This document shows, piece by piece, positions 41,268 through 50,240 of a stretch of 64,000 nucleotides of DNA. Origin of the DNA: Streptomyces sulfonofaciens. GTDB lineage: Bacteria; Actinomycetota; Actinomycetes; Streptomycetales; Streptomycetaceae. The translations under genes were made by a program, and so were the position numbers. Below the pieces are notes generated by a model. The model saw only the letters and a program-made list of their open reading frames with translations. It made no database searches and was not told where the DNA came from. Every line of letters starts with the position of its first letter. Position 1 is the first letter of the stretch. The stretch spans positions 124,001 to 188,000 of the forward strand of contig NZ_BNCD01000012.1 in the NCBI RefSeq assembly GCF_014656295.1, read 5' to 3'.

Positions 41268-42299
41268 ATGAGTGTCAGTCTCAGGGACGTCGCGCAGCGC
41301 GCGGGGGTCTCCGTCAAGACCGTCTCCAACGTCGTCAACGACTTCCCGCACGTCACCCCGGCCATGCGGGAACGGGTGCGGCGCGCCATCGACGAGCTGG
41401 GCTACCGGCCCAACCTGACGGCCCGTCATCTGCGCAAGGGCCGTACCGGACTGATCGCGCTCGCCGTCCCCGAGCTCGGCAACGCCTACTTCGCGGAGCT
41501 GGCCGCGGCCGTGATCGACGCCGCCGCCCGGCACGAGTACACCGTCCTGCTCGACCACACCCAGGGCCGCCGCGAACAGGAGGTCCAGGTCTGCCAGGGC
41601 TTCTCCGCCCGCGTCATGGACGGCCTGATCCTCAGCCCGCTGGAGCTGGAGCCGGAGGACCTGGCCGCCCGCACCGACAGCGCACCGCTGGTGCTGCTCG
41701 GCGAGCGCCGCTACGACCTGCCCTACGACCACATCGCCATCGACAACGTCGCCGCCGCCCGGGTCGCCGTGCGCCATCTGCTGGGCCTCGGGCGGCGCCG
41801 TATCGCCTTCCTCGGCGCCCGCCTCAACCGCACCCACCAGCCCGCCCACCTGCGGCTGCTCGGGTGGCAGACGGAGCTGGCCGCGTGGGGCGTGCCGGCC
41901 GAGGAGGCGCTGGTGGCCACCACCCACGGCTGGGACCACGAGGACGGCTCGGTCGCCATGGCCCATCTGCTGGACTCCGGGCAGGTCCCGGACGCGGTCT
42001 TCGCCTACAACGACCTGATCGCCATCGGCGCGATGCGCGTGCTGTTCGAACGGGGCCTCCGAGTGCCCGAGGACATCGCGGTGGTCGGTTTCGACGACAT
42101 CACCGAGTCCCGCTACGGCGCCGTCACCCTCACCACCGTCGCCCCCGACAAGCAGGCCATCGCCCGGCTGGCCGTCGAGTCCGTGGTCGGCCGGCTGAAG
42201 AGCGCGCAGAACGCCGAGTCGCCCCGGCCCACCCGTGAGTTGCAGCCCGGATTCACGCTGGTGGAGCGCGAGAGCACGTTGGGCCGCCGGGCGCGCTGA
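41268..42299 (+). CDS. LacI-family transcriptional regulator (of the GH2/GH127 unit)
   Basis: 343 residues. HTH at the N-terminus (SLRDVAQRAGVSVKTVSNVVN), hinge helix, then a periplasmic-binding-like core: TGLIALAVPELGNAYFAELA (60-80), HIAIDNVAAARVAVRHLLGLGRRRIAFLG and AVFAYNDLIAIGAMRVLFERGLRVPEDIAVVGFDDI. GGAGG ribosome site, ATG start. Likely a sugar-released repressor of the divergent GH2 gene and perhaps of GH127 downstream of it (inference). Confidence 0.92.
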   Translation: MSVSLRDVAQRAGVSVKTVSNVVNDFPHVTPAMRERVRRAIDELGYRPNLTARHLRKGRTGLIALAVPELGNAYFAELAAAVIDAAARHEYTVLLDHTQGRREQEVQVCQGFSARVMDGLILSPLELEPEDLAARTDSAPLVLLGERRYDLPYDHIAIDNVAAARVAVRHLLGLGRRRIAFLGARLNRTHQPAHLRLLGWQTELAAWGVPAEEALVATTHGWDHEDGSVAMAHLLDSGQVPDAVFAYNDLIAIGAMRVLFERGLRVPEDIAVVGFDDITESRYGAVTLTTVAPDKQAIARLAVESVVGRLKSAQNAESPRPTRELQPGFTLVERESTLGRRAR

Positions 42300-42696
42300 C
42301 CGGCGGCGACAGCGCTTACCTGTGCCGACCTGCGCCGGTCTCTGCCGACCTGTGCCGGCCGCGCTGACCGGCACGGCAGCGGGGGACCGCGGTGCTGGAA
42401 TGCCGTGCTGCGCCGGGGATGTGCCCGGTTGTCGCAACGCGTGGACGGCCGTGCCGGCCGTCCTGGCGCGGATCTCCCGCCTCGGCCCGGAACCCGGGGC
42501 CCGGATGCCCGAGGCCGCCCGATCCCCCGTCACCCGGTGGTCAGCGGGCATCACTTGGGGGCACAGACGAGTCAGGAGCGGCCTGAAATGTTCGTACGGA
42601 GTTTCGGGTCTTACCCGGGTGACATATGCGAAATGATCTCGTGTAACACGGCGCTGCCACAGTCCCCTGCGCACTGCAACGAAAGGGGATCGAAAG
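42300..42696. other. Intergenic stretch with short GACCTG-rich repeats
   Basis: 397 bp. At ~42314-42375 a 14-18-bp theme (TGCCGACCTGCGCCGG and variants) is repeated three to four times. An AT-richer patch at ~42600-42650 probably holds the amine oxidase promoter. Confidence 0.5.
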
Positions 42697-44292
42697 ATGA
42701 CGCAGCTCAAGCGCCGTGACTTCCTGCGCGCCGTCGGGGCCACCGCGGGGGCCGGCACCCTCTTCGCCACCATGGGCGCCCTGGGGCTGGCACCGACCGC
42801 AGCGGCGGCCGCCCGGCAGGCCCCGTTCCAGGCGCCACGGGCCGGCGACTTCACCCTGACGGGCAGATCCGCCGCCGAGGTCGTCGTGCTCGGCGGCGGC
42901 ATCGCCGGGCTGACCACCGCCTACGAACTCGGCAAGGCGGGCTACGCGTGTACGGTCCTCGAAGCGCGCGAGAGGACCGGTGGCCGGAACTTCACCGTCA
43001 GAGGCGGTGACACCACCGTGGACCTGTACGGCAACCGGCAGACGGCGCGCTTCTCCGAGGGCCAGTACATGAACGCGGGACCGGCCAGGATCGCCCAGTG
43101 GATGATCACCCTGGACTACTGCCGTGAACTCGGAGTGCCCGTGGAGGTCTTCACCAACGTCAACGCCGACGCCTACCTGTTCAACCAGTCCGCCGGTATG
43201 ACCCGGCCCATGCGCTACCGCACGGCCAAGGCGGACATGTTCGGCTACGTCAGCGAACTACTGGCCAAGGCCACCGACTCCGGAGCCCTCGACAAGGCAC
43301 TGACCACGGACGACCGCGACCGGCTCGTGGAGTTCCTCAAGGACTACGGCGACCTCGGCGACAGCCTCGACTACACGGGCAGCTCACGCCGCGGCTACTC
43401 CGTCTACCCCGGGGCCGCGGGCACCCCGGGTGTGGAGTACGGGGACCTGCCCACCGCCTCGGAGATCTTCGCCACCGGCGTCGGCCGCTACTTCGCCTTC
43501 GAGTTCGAGTTCGACCAGGCCATGCTGATGTTCCAGCCCGTCGGCGGCATGGACCGCATCCCCCACGCGCTCACCCAGGCCGTCGGCGCGCACAAGATAC
43601 GCACCGGCTGCGCCGTCAGCGGGATCACGGACCGGGCCGGCGGTGTCACGGTCGCCTACACCCAGGGTGGGCGCGCCAGGACCATCGACGCCGACTACTG
43701 CGTGGCGGCGATGCCGCCGAACCTCCTCGCCAAGGTGCCGCACAACCTCGGTACCGGCGTGCAGTCCGCGCTGGAGGCCATCACCCCGTCCTCCGCGGGC
43801 AAGATCGGCCTGGAGTACTCCTCGCGCTGGTGGGAGACCGACCACCACATCTACGGCGGCATCACCGAGACCGACCTGGACGTCACCCACATCTGGCACC
43901 CGTCCCACGGCTTCCACGGCGAGCGCGGCGTCATCATCGGCTACTACAACACCGGCGCCGCCGCCGACTCCTACGCGGCGCTCAGCCCCGCGGCCCGCGA
44001 GAAGCGGGCCGTCGAGGCGGGCGTGCGGATCTACGGCGACGCGTACCGCACCGAACTGGCCTCGTCCTTCTCCCACCACTGGCGGCAGTTCCCGTACCAG
44101 GAGGCCGCCTGGCACACCACGCCCGACGGCCCCGACGCACCCCGCTACAAGCCCCTCAACGAACCCACCGGCCACGTCTACTTCGCGGGTGACTGGCTCA
44201 GCCATCTGGACGCCTGGCAGCACGGCGCCTTCGCCTCCGCCCGCAAGGCCGTCACCGCACTGCACCAGCGCGTCCTCAACAGCCGGGCCTGA
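42697..44292 (+). CDS. Secreted flavin amine oxidase (L-amino-acid oxidase/MAO type)
   Basis: 531 residues. Tat signal KRRDFLRAVGATAGAG with a hydrophobic run to ~36. FAD site: VVVLGGGIAGLTTAYELG (63-80), E89 in VLEARERTGGR and, near the end, VYFAGDWLSHLDAWQHGAFASA with the conserved final dinucleotide motif. The body (MNAGPARIAQWMITLDYCRELG, PVGGMDRIPHAL) matches exported amino-acid oxidases that oxidatively deaminate substrates and make H2O2. Substrate (L-Lys, L-Phe, others) unknown. GAAAGGGG ribosome site. Confidence 0.88.
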   Translation: MTQLKRRDFLRAVGATAGAGTLFATMGALGLAPTAAAAARQAPFQAPRAGDFTLTGRSAAEVVVLGGGIAGLTTAYELGKAGYACTVLEARERTGGRNFTVRGGDTTVDLYGNRQTARFSEGQYMNAGPARIAQWMITLDYCRELGVPVEVFTNVNADAYLFNQSAGMTRPMRYRTAKADMFGYVSELLAKATDSGALDKALTTDDRDRLVEFLKDYGDLGDSLDYTGSSRRGYSVYPGAAGTPGVEYGDLPTASEIFATGVGRYFAFEFEFDQAMLMFQPVGGMDRIPHALTQAVGAHKIRTGCAVSGITDRAGGVTVAYTQGGRARTIDADYCVAAMPPNLLAKVPHNLGTGVQSALEAITPSSAGKIGLEYSSRWWETDHHIYGGITETDLDVTHIWHPSHGFHGERGVIIGYYNTGAAADSYAALSPAAREKRAVEAGVRIYGDAYRTELASSFSHHWRQFPYQEAAWHTTPDGPDAPRYKPLNEPTGHVYFAGDWLSHLDAWQHGAFASARKAVTALHQRVLNSRA

Positions 44293-44441
44293 TCCGCGCC
44301 GGGGCCCGGCAGGCCGACCACGGCAGTCCCCCGGAACCGGGCAGCGCCCCGGGTGCGGCCCCGCGCCCGGGGCACCCGCGCGTCCCGTCCCGGTGCGCCG
44401 CTCCGGCGTGCTGCGCACGACCGGCGCTCCCTCTCGGACCG

Positions 44442-45050
44442 CTACAGCCGGCGCCGGGTGCCGATGAGGGAGTCGACGGTGACCAGCGCGGCGAGTTCGT
44501 CCACGGTCAGCCCCTCGGTTCCGGGCGGCCGCTGCGGGAGGACCATGTACCGGCAGTCCGCGGTGGAGTCCCACACCCGCACCGAGGTGCCGGCCTCCAG
44601 CCGTACTCCGAACTCGGCCAGCACGGCGCGCGGTTCGCGCACGGCGCGGGCCCGGTAGGCGTCGCTCTTGTACCAGCGCGGCGGCGCCCCGAGCAGGGCC
44701 AGCGGGTAGCAGGAGCAGAGCGTGCACACGACGACGTTGTGCACGGCCGGAGTGTTCTCGACCACCACCAGGTGCAGGAACGGCAGGCCCTTGTTGCCCC
44801 GCGCCGCATCGCCCAGGTCCTCCTCGCGGAGCACCCCGGTGGCGTCGGCGAGCAGCGCCCGCCGGTAGTCGTCGTCGCACCAGGCGCGGGCCACCATGGC
44901 GGCACCCAGGCGTGGGCCGAGCCGGTTGGTGTACAGGTCGACGGTGTCGTCGATGTCGGCGGTCGCCACCTTGCCCGCGGCGGTCAGCGCGTTCTCCAGC
45001 GCGGCGACGCGGGTGGTCAGCTCCTGCCGCTTGCCGGCCGGGGTGGTCAT
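44442..45050 (-). CDS. nthA: Nitrile hydratase alpha subunit, cobalt type
   Basis: 202 residues, the normal size. Hydrates nitriles to amides as an alpha-beta heterodimer or tetramer. The metal claw is C109-T-L-C112-S-C114 in VVCTLCSCYPLALLG; Thr in the second position and Tyr after the claw indicate the cobalt type. YRARAVREPRAVLAEFGV and VWDSTADCRYMVLPQRPPG are conserved. ATG overlaps the beta stop (ATGA). Thiocyanate hydrolase gamma is a close relative and cannot be excluded. Confidence 0.9.
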   Translation of the reverse strand: MTTPAGKRQELTTRVAALENALTAAGKVATADIDDTVDLYTNRLGPRLGAAMVARAWCDDDYRRALLADATGVLREEDLGDAARGNKGLPFLHLVVVENTPAVHNVVVCTLCSCYPLALLGAPPRWYKSDAYRARAVREPRAVLAEFGVRLEAGTSVRVWDSTADCRYMVLPQRPPGTEGLTVDELAALVTVDSLIGTRRRL

Positions 45051-45748
45051 CGCGCGGCCTCCTGGAGGTAGGGGTCGTAGGCGTCGAGCGCGAGCACGTC
45101 CCTGGGGTCGGCGTCCTCGAAGGCGTCGGTGGCGGGTACCTGCACCGAGTACAGCGCGTAGCGCCAGTGCATCCCCGCCGCACCGCGCCGGTCGACGACG
45201 AGGTCGGGCAGCGGGAAGTGCCCGCGGACGCAGGTGACGACACCGGTCAGGCCCCTGGCCCAGGCAGGCATGCGGTGGTGTGCGCCGGGGCCGTCCTCCA
45301 GCCGTACCCGGGCGCCGACGGCGAACCGCTCCTCGACGGGCGGTACCTGGACACCGGCCTCGGGGCGCGGTGCGAAGGACGCCGCGGCGGGGGAGGGGTG
45401 GGCGTGCGCGTGCGCCGCGGCCCTCGCGTGGCCGGCGGCGAGGTCGGCCGCACTGATGTGGCCCTTCTCCAGGCAGAGCTGCTGGACGGCGTGCAGCCAG
45501 CGTTCGAAGTACGTCATGCCGTGGTAGCTCTCGGCGGGCAGCCGCTCGACGGTGTGCCGGAACTCGTCCGTGGTGATCAGGCCGTCGGCCACCGCGGTGC
45601 GCATCAGGGCGAAGATCCGCGCCTCCCAGCCCTCGTGGAACCGCGCCGCGTCGTCGATGCCGGGGATCGGGTCGTCGATGTCGTGGCGCCCGCTGAGCTG
45701 GAAGGCCGGAAGCGGACCGGCCGCGTTCGGCGGTGGACTACTCTGCAC
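45047..45748 (-). CDS. nthB: Nitrile hydratase beta subunit
   Basis: ~233 residues. N-terminal helical part (ARFHEGWEARIFALMRTAV, YFERWLHAVQQLCLEKGHIS) and C-terminal SH3-like barrel (FAVGARVRLEDGPGAHHRMPAWARGLTGVVTCVRG, HWRYALYSVQV). The N-terminal MNGIHDxGG signature of classical beta subunits is replaced by FQLSGRHDIDDPIPGID. Start uncertain: I used a GTG just before this region; no good ribosome site is seen and the frame stays open further upstream. The beta-alpha order with 4-bp overlap is typical. No activator (p14K/NhhG/P47K) or amidase follows. Confidence 0.85.
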   Translation of the reverse strand: MQSSPPPNAAGPLPAFQLSGRHDIDDPIPGIDDAARFHEGWEARIFALMRTAVADGLITTDEFRHTVERLPAESYHGMTYFERWLHAVQQLCLEKGHISAADLAAGHARAAAHAHAHPSPAAASFAPRPEAGVQVPPVEERFAVGARVRLEDGPGAHHRMPAWARGLTGVVTCVRGHFPLPDLVVDRRGAAGMHWRYALYSVQVPATDAFEDADPRDVLALDAYDPYLQEAAR

Positions 45749-46262
45749 GGCTGCTGCCCTTCTGCGCGGGTGTGCCGGAACGTGGACCGGTGGCTGCCGC
45801 GGGAGACGACGGCCCGTGCCGCCGGCGCCTTCAGGGCCGGGCCCGCCGACCTGCCCGGCCCGGGCACCAGAGGGCATCCGCTGCCACCGGCGTGCCCATG
45901 CGTCACCAGTCTTCACCTGAACGGCCGGAGCTGCCAGTACGCCCCGCGGGCCCGCGCGGCGCGGCACCGTGCCCGGGGACGACGGTGTACGGCGCGGCGG
46001 TGCACACCGCCGTGACACCCACCGCTGTGGGCGCGGCGCCAGCCCCGTTTCCCTGTCGGCTTCCTGCGGCGGCCTCCCGGTCGGCCGGCGCCGTCCCCGG
46101 CGGCATGCGCGGGGTGCATGGTCGGGGCGAGGACGCGGGTGAGGGTGTGTTTGAGCGTTCAAAGCCGAGACTGGCTCGGGCCCGGAGCCATGAGGGGACC
46201 CGCGGCCGGCGGCCGGGCGGGGGGCGACGCTCCAGGCCCGAGCCGGGGCCGGAGACCGGGTC
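45749..46262. other. 514-bp region upstream of the nitrile hydratase
   Basis: Open in the beta-subunit frame to ~46160 but composed of Pro/Arg-rich sequence without family resemblance, so probably noncoding. Contains one LacI-type operator. Confidence 0.45.
46150..46163. promoter_or_regulatory. LacI-type operator TTTGAGCGTTCAAA
   Basis: Self-complementary at 12 of 14 positions. Its core TTGAnCGTnCAA recurs at 48371, upstream of the debranching-enzyme gene beside a LacI gene. It lies ~110 bp beyond the 3' end of that glycosidase gene and ~400 bp before nthB. Confidence 0.5.
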
Positions 46263-48317
46263 CTAGCCGGCGCCGTGGAGCGAGCCGGTGCCGGGGCCCG
46301 GGTCGCGGGCCGGGGCAGAGCCGCGGCCCGCCGGCCAGCCTTCCAGGTAGCCCAGCACCGCGACCGCGCCGGCCGCGGCCCACGCCTGCGGACGGCAGGC
46401 CGTGGGATAGGCGAGCACCGGCTCGCCGTCCCGGGCCGAGGTGCCTCCGTAGAGCTCCGGAAGGCGGAAGCCGAACGGCTCGGCGGCGGCCAGCAGCCCC
46501 TCGGCGAGGGACCGGGCCACCGTGTGGTGCCCCTCGGCGGCGAGCCCGAGCACGGCGATGGCGGTGTCGTGCGGCCACACGCTGCCGCAGTGGTAGCTGA
46601 GTGGGTCGAACGCCTTGCTGGCCGCCGACAGCGTCCGCAGCCCGTAGCCGCAGTCCAGGTCGGGCTGTGCGAGGCGCGCGGCCACCAGTGCGGCCTCCTC
46701 GCCGGTCAGCAGCCCGGTGCCCAGCAGATGGCCCATGTTGGACGCGGCCCCGTCCACCGGGCGCTTGTGCGCGTCGAGCGCGATCGCCGGGTACGTCCCT
46801 GACGCGTCGTGCACCCAGAACGCCTCCCGGAACCGCTCCCGCAGCCGGGCGGCCCAGTCGCGCCACCGGTCGGCCCCCGGCCGGCCGAACGCCTCCAGCA
46901 GGTCGGCGCCCTGCACGGCGGCCGCGTACGCGTACGCCTGGACCTCGCACAGCGCAAGCGGCGCCTGCGCGTGCCGCCCGTCGGCCCAGCGGACCGCGTC
47001 CGCGGAGTCCTTCCAGCCCTGGTTGGCCAGTCCGCCGTGGCCGGAGGGCCGGTACTCCACGAGGCCGTCGCCGTCCGCGTCACCGTGCTCGGTGACCCAC
47101 TCCAGCGCCGCCCGCAGGTGCGGCAGCAGCGGCTCGACGCGTGCCGGGTCCAGGCCCGCGCGCCAGCCGTCGTGCAGCAACCGCACCCACAGCATGGTCG
47201 CGTCGATGGTGCCGTAGTACCGCGGCGGGATGACCATGTCGCGCAGGCGCAGCGTCTCCCGGCGCACCTCGTGCAGGATCTTGCCCGGCTGCTCGTCCGC
47301 GGACGGGTCGCTGCGGGTGCCCTGCCGGCGGGCCAGCGCGCGCAGGGTGCCCGCGGCCACCCGGGTGCCCAGCGGCAGCAGCAGGGAGGCGGACCACAGC
47401 GAGTCCCGGCCGAAGAGGGTGAAGTACCAGGGACTGCCGGCCGCCACGAACGTGTCAGCGGGGTCCCGCGGGTCGGCGAGCAGCATCGCCTCCAGATCCC
47501 GCAGGCTCACCTCGAGCAGCCTGCGCCGCAGCGGGTCGCGTGGCGGCTCGATGCCGTGCGGGAGGGCCGGGAGGACGGGCGGGGCGTCGGCGGCGAGCGG
47601 GAGGAAGGACTCCCCCGGGGCCGGGGTGTCGCCGGCGGGCCGCGTGTCCCCGGCGGTCGGGGCGCCCTGGCCGGTGCCGCCGGAGGAGCCGCGGCCGGGT
47701 GCGCCGGCCGGGGTGGCGCGCGGGCGGGCGCGCAGGTGGACGGAGAGCGGCTGCCCGGGGGCGAGGGTGAGGGCGAAGGCCAGCTCGGCGGTGCCGTCCG
47801 CGGCGCGCACGGAGTCGGGGCGGCGGTCCGCGGTCAGGGTCACCTCCTGCCCGCGGCCGGTCCAGCGGACTCCGTTCGGCAGGGGTTCGGGCGCCACCGG
47901 CGCCGGGGGGCGGCCGCCGCGCACCTCGTGCACCGGTGCGAGGTCGGTGGCGCATCGCACCAGCAGCCGGACGGTGACGGGCTCCCCGCCCGCGCTCACC
48001 AGCTCGAACCGCTCCGCGAGGCCGTCCGCGTCCACCGTGCGGCGCCGGTGCAGCAGCACCGGGGCGCCCTCGGCGGTGCCGGGCCGTACCTGGGCGCTGA
48101 AGACGGCCTCCGCGGCGCCGTCCATCCGCCGTCCCACCGGCACCAGCGTGGCGCCGTCCACTTCGGCCTCCAGGTGGGAGACGGCCCTGCGGTCGCTGTC
48201 GTAGAAGCCGTCGAGCCCCTCCCCGCGGATCTGGCCGTCCGCCGCGCTCAGGCACACCGACGGTGCCCGCAGGACGGTGACCAGCTCGTGCAGAGGGGGC
48301 TGGCGGTAGTGGCTCAC
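46263..48317 (-). CDS. Amylo-alpha-1,6-glucosidase/debranching-enzyme-like glycosidase
   Basis: 684 residues from the GTG behind GGAGG. N-terminal GDE_N-type beta domain (HELVTVLRAPSVCLSAADGQIRGEGLDGFYDSDRRAVSHLEAEVDG), a Gly/Pro/Thr-rich linker (~230-270), then an (alpha/alpha)6 domain: AAGSPWYFTLFGRDSLWSASLLLPLG, YYGTIDATMLWVRLLHDGW, GWKDSADAVRWADG, LSYHCGSVWPHDTAIAVLGLA. The Asp/Glu-bearing GRDSLW and GTIDATMLW are the family's catalytic-cleft motifs. Cytoplasmic (no signal). Acts on glycogen-like or trehalose-like glucans, not further resolved. A LacI gene with a suitable site is divergent. Confidence 0.87.
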   Translation of the reverse strand: MSHYRQPPLHELVTVLRAPSVCLSAADGQIRGEGLDGFYDSDRRAVSHLEAEVDGATLVPVGRRMDGAAEAVFSAQVRPGTAEGAPVLLHRRRTVDADGLAERFELVSAGGEPVTVRLLVRCATDLAPVHEVRGGRPPAPVAPEPLPNGVRWTGRGQEVTLTADRRPDSVRAADGTAELAFALTLAPGQPLSVHLRARPRATPAGAPGRGSSGGTGQGAPTAGDTRPAGDTPAPGESFLPLAADAPPVLPALPHGIEPPRDPLRRRLLEVSLRDLEAMLLADPRDPADTFVAAGSPWYFTLFGRDSLWSASLLLPLGTRVAAGTLRALARRQGTRSDPSADEQPGKILHEVRRETLRLRDMVIPPRYYGTIDATMLWVRLLHDGWRAGLDPARVEPLLPHLRAALEWVTEHGDADGDGLVEYRPSGHGGLANQGWKDSADAVRWADGRHAQAPLALCEVQAYAYAAAVQGADLLEAFGRPGADRWRDWAARLRERFREAFWVHDASGTYPAIALDAHKRPVDGAASNMGHLLGTGLLTGEEAALVAARLAQPDLDCGYGLRTLSAASKAFDPLSYHCGSVWPHDTAIAVLGLAAEGHHTVARSLAEGLLAAAEPFGFRLPELYGGTSARDGEPVLAYPTACRPQAWAAAGAVAVLGYLEGWPAGRGSAPARDPGPGTGSLHGAG

Positions 48318-48757
48318 TTCGCCTCCGAGCACCGCGGCCGCCCCTCGGGGGCTGTGCCGCAGCGTAAAATTTGAACGTGCAATATGGCCGGAACCGTACC
48401 TGATGGGGAGGGACCGCGCCAGGGCTGCCGCGCCGGGGCCGGGTAGGCCGGGCCTCGCGGAGGGGGCGCCGGATGGGTGGGAGCGTGTGAGCCCGGGCCT
48501 GCGGGCCACGGCGGGCGCCCGGCGGACCAGGGCCGCTCGGGCCGCGGCCGCGTGCCGGGTGCGCGGGCGGCCGGGGCAGGTGGGAGCCGGGCCCCCGCGG
48601 AGCCGGGCCCCCGCAGAGCGCGGAGCCGGGCCCCGGAGAACCGGGGCGGTCCGCGGAACGGGTCCGGGGCCGCGTCGGGCACGGGACAATGACGTGGGCC
48701 GGGTGGCAGCCGCGGCCTGTACGGCGACGGCGCGGGAGCGACGAAGGCGAGGGAAAC
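48318..48757. other. 440-bp divergent region between debranching enzyme and LacI genes
   Basis: Contains a LacI-type site about 55 bp before the glycosidase GTG in an AT-rich patch; the remainder is GC-rich with short CCGGGCCCCGCGGAG-like direct repeats (48585-48640). Confidence 0.5.
48371..48382. promoter_or_regulatory. LacI-type operator TTGAACGTGCAA
   Basis: Self-complementary at 10 of 12 positions around CG, in the only AT-rich patch (AAAATTTGAACGTGCAATAT) of the divergent region. Likely target of the adjacent LacI; related site at 46150. Confidence 0.6.
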
Positions 48758-49846
48758 GTGGCAGAGCAGGAGCGGCCGGACGTGGCGACCGCGGTCCAGC
48801 CGACGTTGGTGGACGTCGCCGTGGCGGCCGGGGTCTCCCGGCAGACCGTGTCCAACGTCCTGCACGCACCGGGCCGGGTCCGCGCGGAGACCCGCGAGCG
48901 CGTGGAGCACTTCATCGCCAAGCTGGGCTACCAGCCGAACCGCGTGGCCCAGGACCTGCGCGCCAACGCCTCACGGATGATCGGCTACCGCATCAGACCC
49001 CTCGCGCCCGGCGCCCTGGCCTCGATCCACGACCGCTTCCTGCACGCCCTTGCGGAGGCGGGCCGCGCCGCCGACCACCATCTCCTGCTGTTCACGGCCG
49101 ACGACGGCCGGGCGGAGGCCGAGGCGGCGGCCCGGCTGCGCCGCAGCGGCGGCGCGGCCGGCTTCGTGCTGTACGACGTCACCGCGGACGACGCACGCCC
49201 CGACGCCCTGCTGGGCCTCGGCGTACCGTTCGTCGCCTTCGGCCGTACCGCGCAGGGCACCGACCGCTACGCCTGGGTCGACGTCGACAACCCGGCCGGC
49301 ACCGCTGCCGCGGTGGACCACCTGGTGCACCGCGGGCACCGGCGGATCGGCTATGTCGGCTGGCCGGCGGGCGACACCGTCGGCGACCGGCGCGCGCAGG
49401 GCTGGCAGGCCGCGATCGAGCGCCACGGCCTCACCGCCGAGTGCCGCTCCCTCGACGTCAGGGGCGAGGACTCGGTCACCGCGGGCACCCAGATGGCCTA
49501 CGCCCTGCTCGCCCGGCCCGAGCCGCCCACGGCCGTCGTCACCGCCACCGACACCCTCGCCGTCGGCGTGCTGCGCGCCGCCCAGCAGTGGGGTCTCGAA
49601 GTCGGCAGGGACATCGCGGTCGTCGGCTTCGACGACACCCCGACGGCCGCCGCACTCGACCTCAGCAGCGTCCGCCAGCCCATCGAACTGGTCGGGCGGC
49701 ACGTCATGAGCACACTCCTCGACGCCACTTCGGCCGTGGCCCGCCCCCGCCCCTCCGCTTCCACCGCGCCCAGCACCGAACGACTGCTGGCCCCCCGCCT
49801 CATCATCCGCTCCTCCAGCGCAAGCCCGGCCCCCGCGCACCGGTAG
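48758..49846 (+). CDS. LacI-family transcriptional regulator (of the debranching enzyme)
   Basis: 362 residues from GTG behind GAGGG. HTH TLVDVAVAAGVSRQTVSNVLH (~17-37), hinge NRVAQDLRANASRMIGYRI, periplasmic-binding-like core with VDVDNPAGTAAAVDHLVHRGHRRIGYVG and TAVVTATDTLAVGVLRAAQQWGLEVGRDIAVVGFDDTPTA. Characteristic of sugar-responsive LacI repressors. Divergent from the glycosidase it probably controls. Confidence 0.92.
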   Translation: MAEQERPDVATAVQPTLVDVAVAAGVSRQTVSNVLHAPGRVRAETRERVEHFIAKLGYQPNRVAQDLRANASRMIGYRIRPLAPGALASIHDRFLHALAEAGRAADHHLLLFTADDGRAEAEAAARLRRSGGAAGFVLYDVTADDARPDALLGLGVPFVAFGRTAQGTDRYAWVDVDNPAGTAAAVDHLVHRGHRRIGYVGWPAGDTVGDRRAQGWQAAIERHGLTAECRSLDVRGEDSVTAGTQMAYALLARPEPPTAVVTATDTLAVGVLRAAQQWGLEVGRDIAVVGFDDTPTAAALDLSSVRQPIELVGRHVMSTLLDATSAVARPRPSASTAPSTERLLAPRLIIRSSSASPAPAHR

Positions 49847-49975
49847 GAGGGCCACTCGGACGCCCCGATCGCCATGACCGGGGCGTGCGCCTGTTCCGTC
49901 CGCCCGGCGACGGTGCCTTCGCGCCGGCGGTGCCGGACGATCCGTGGAGCAGGCGGTGCAGGACGGCCCGGTGCC

Positions 49976-50023
49976 CGGCCGGCACGGCACCGCACACCAC
50001 GGCGTGCGGTGCCGTGCCGGCCG
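49976..50023. terminator. Very strong bidirectional hairpin between LacI and the amidase unit
   Basis: Twenty-base perfect arms (49976-49995 and 50004-50023), 8-nt loop. Between convergent transcripts. Confidence 0.85.
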
Positions 50024-50072
50024 ACGTTCCCGGCGACGGCTGCCGGCCGCGCCCCGCCGGCAGCCGCCGGCC

Positions 50073-50240
50073 TCACTCCGCGTCGGGGACCGCGGCCTCG
50101 TCGTGCGGATACGGGTAGAACTCGGTGCCCAGCTTCGGCAGCCAGCCGACCGTCGCGATCGGGGCGCTGCCGTCGCCCGGGTGCCGGGGCGGCAGACCCG
50201 CGTTGACCACTGGGCCCCAGCCCACCGTCAGAAAGCTCAT
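50073..50240 (-). CDS. 55-residue protein coupled to the amidase
   Basis: Its ATG overlaps the amidase stop in ATGA, the signature of translational coupling, and a GAGGAGGCA-type ribosome site lies inside the amidase 3' end. The sequence is not low-complexity: it begins MSFLTVGWGPVVNAG and contains GWLPKLGTEFYPYPHDE, aromatic- and Pro-rich, without a signal peptide or membrane segment. The terminator follows directly. I recognise no family. It could be an assembly or cofactor-like partner of the amidase, or a remnant of a longer gene. Confidence 0.6.
   Translation of the reverse strand: MSFLTVGWGPVVNAGLPPRHPGDGSAPIATVGWLPKLGTEFYPYPHDEAAVPDAE

Noticed and set aside
44350..44378. Hairpin after the amine oxidase gene (CGGGTGC/GCACCCG)
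   Set aside because: Only 7-bp arms with a 15-nt loop in very GC-rich DNA; not distinguishable from chance.
45749..46162. N-terminal extension of nitrile hydratase beta to 46162
   Set aside because: The extra ~138 codons are Arg/Pro-rich, lack family similarity, and would place a LacI-type palindrome inside the gene.
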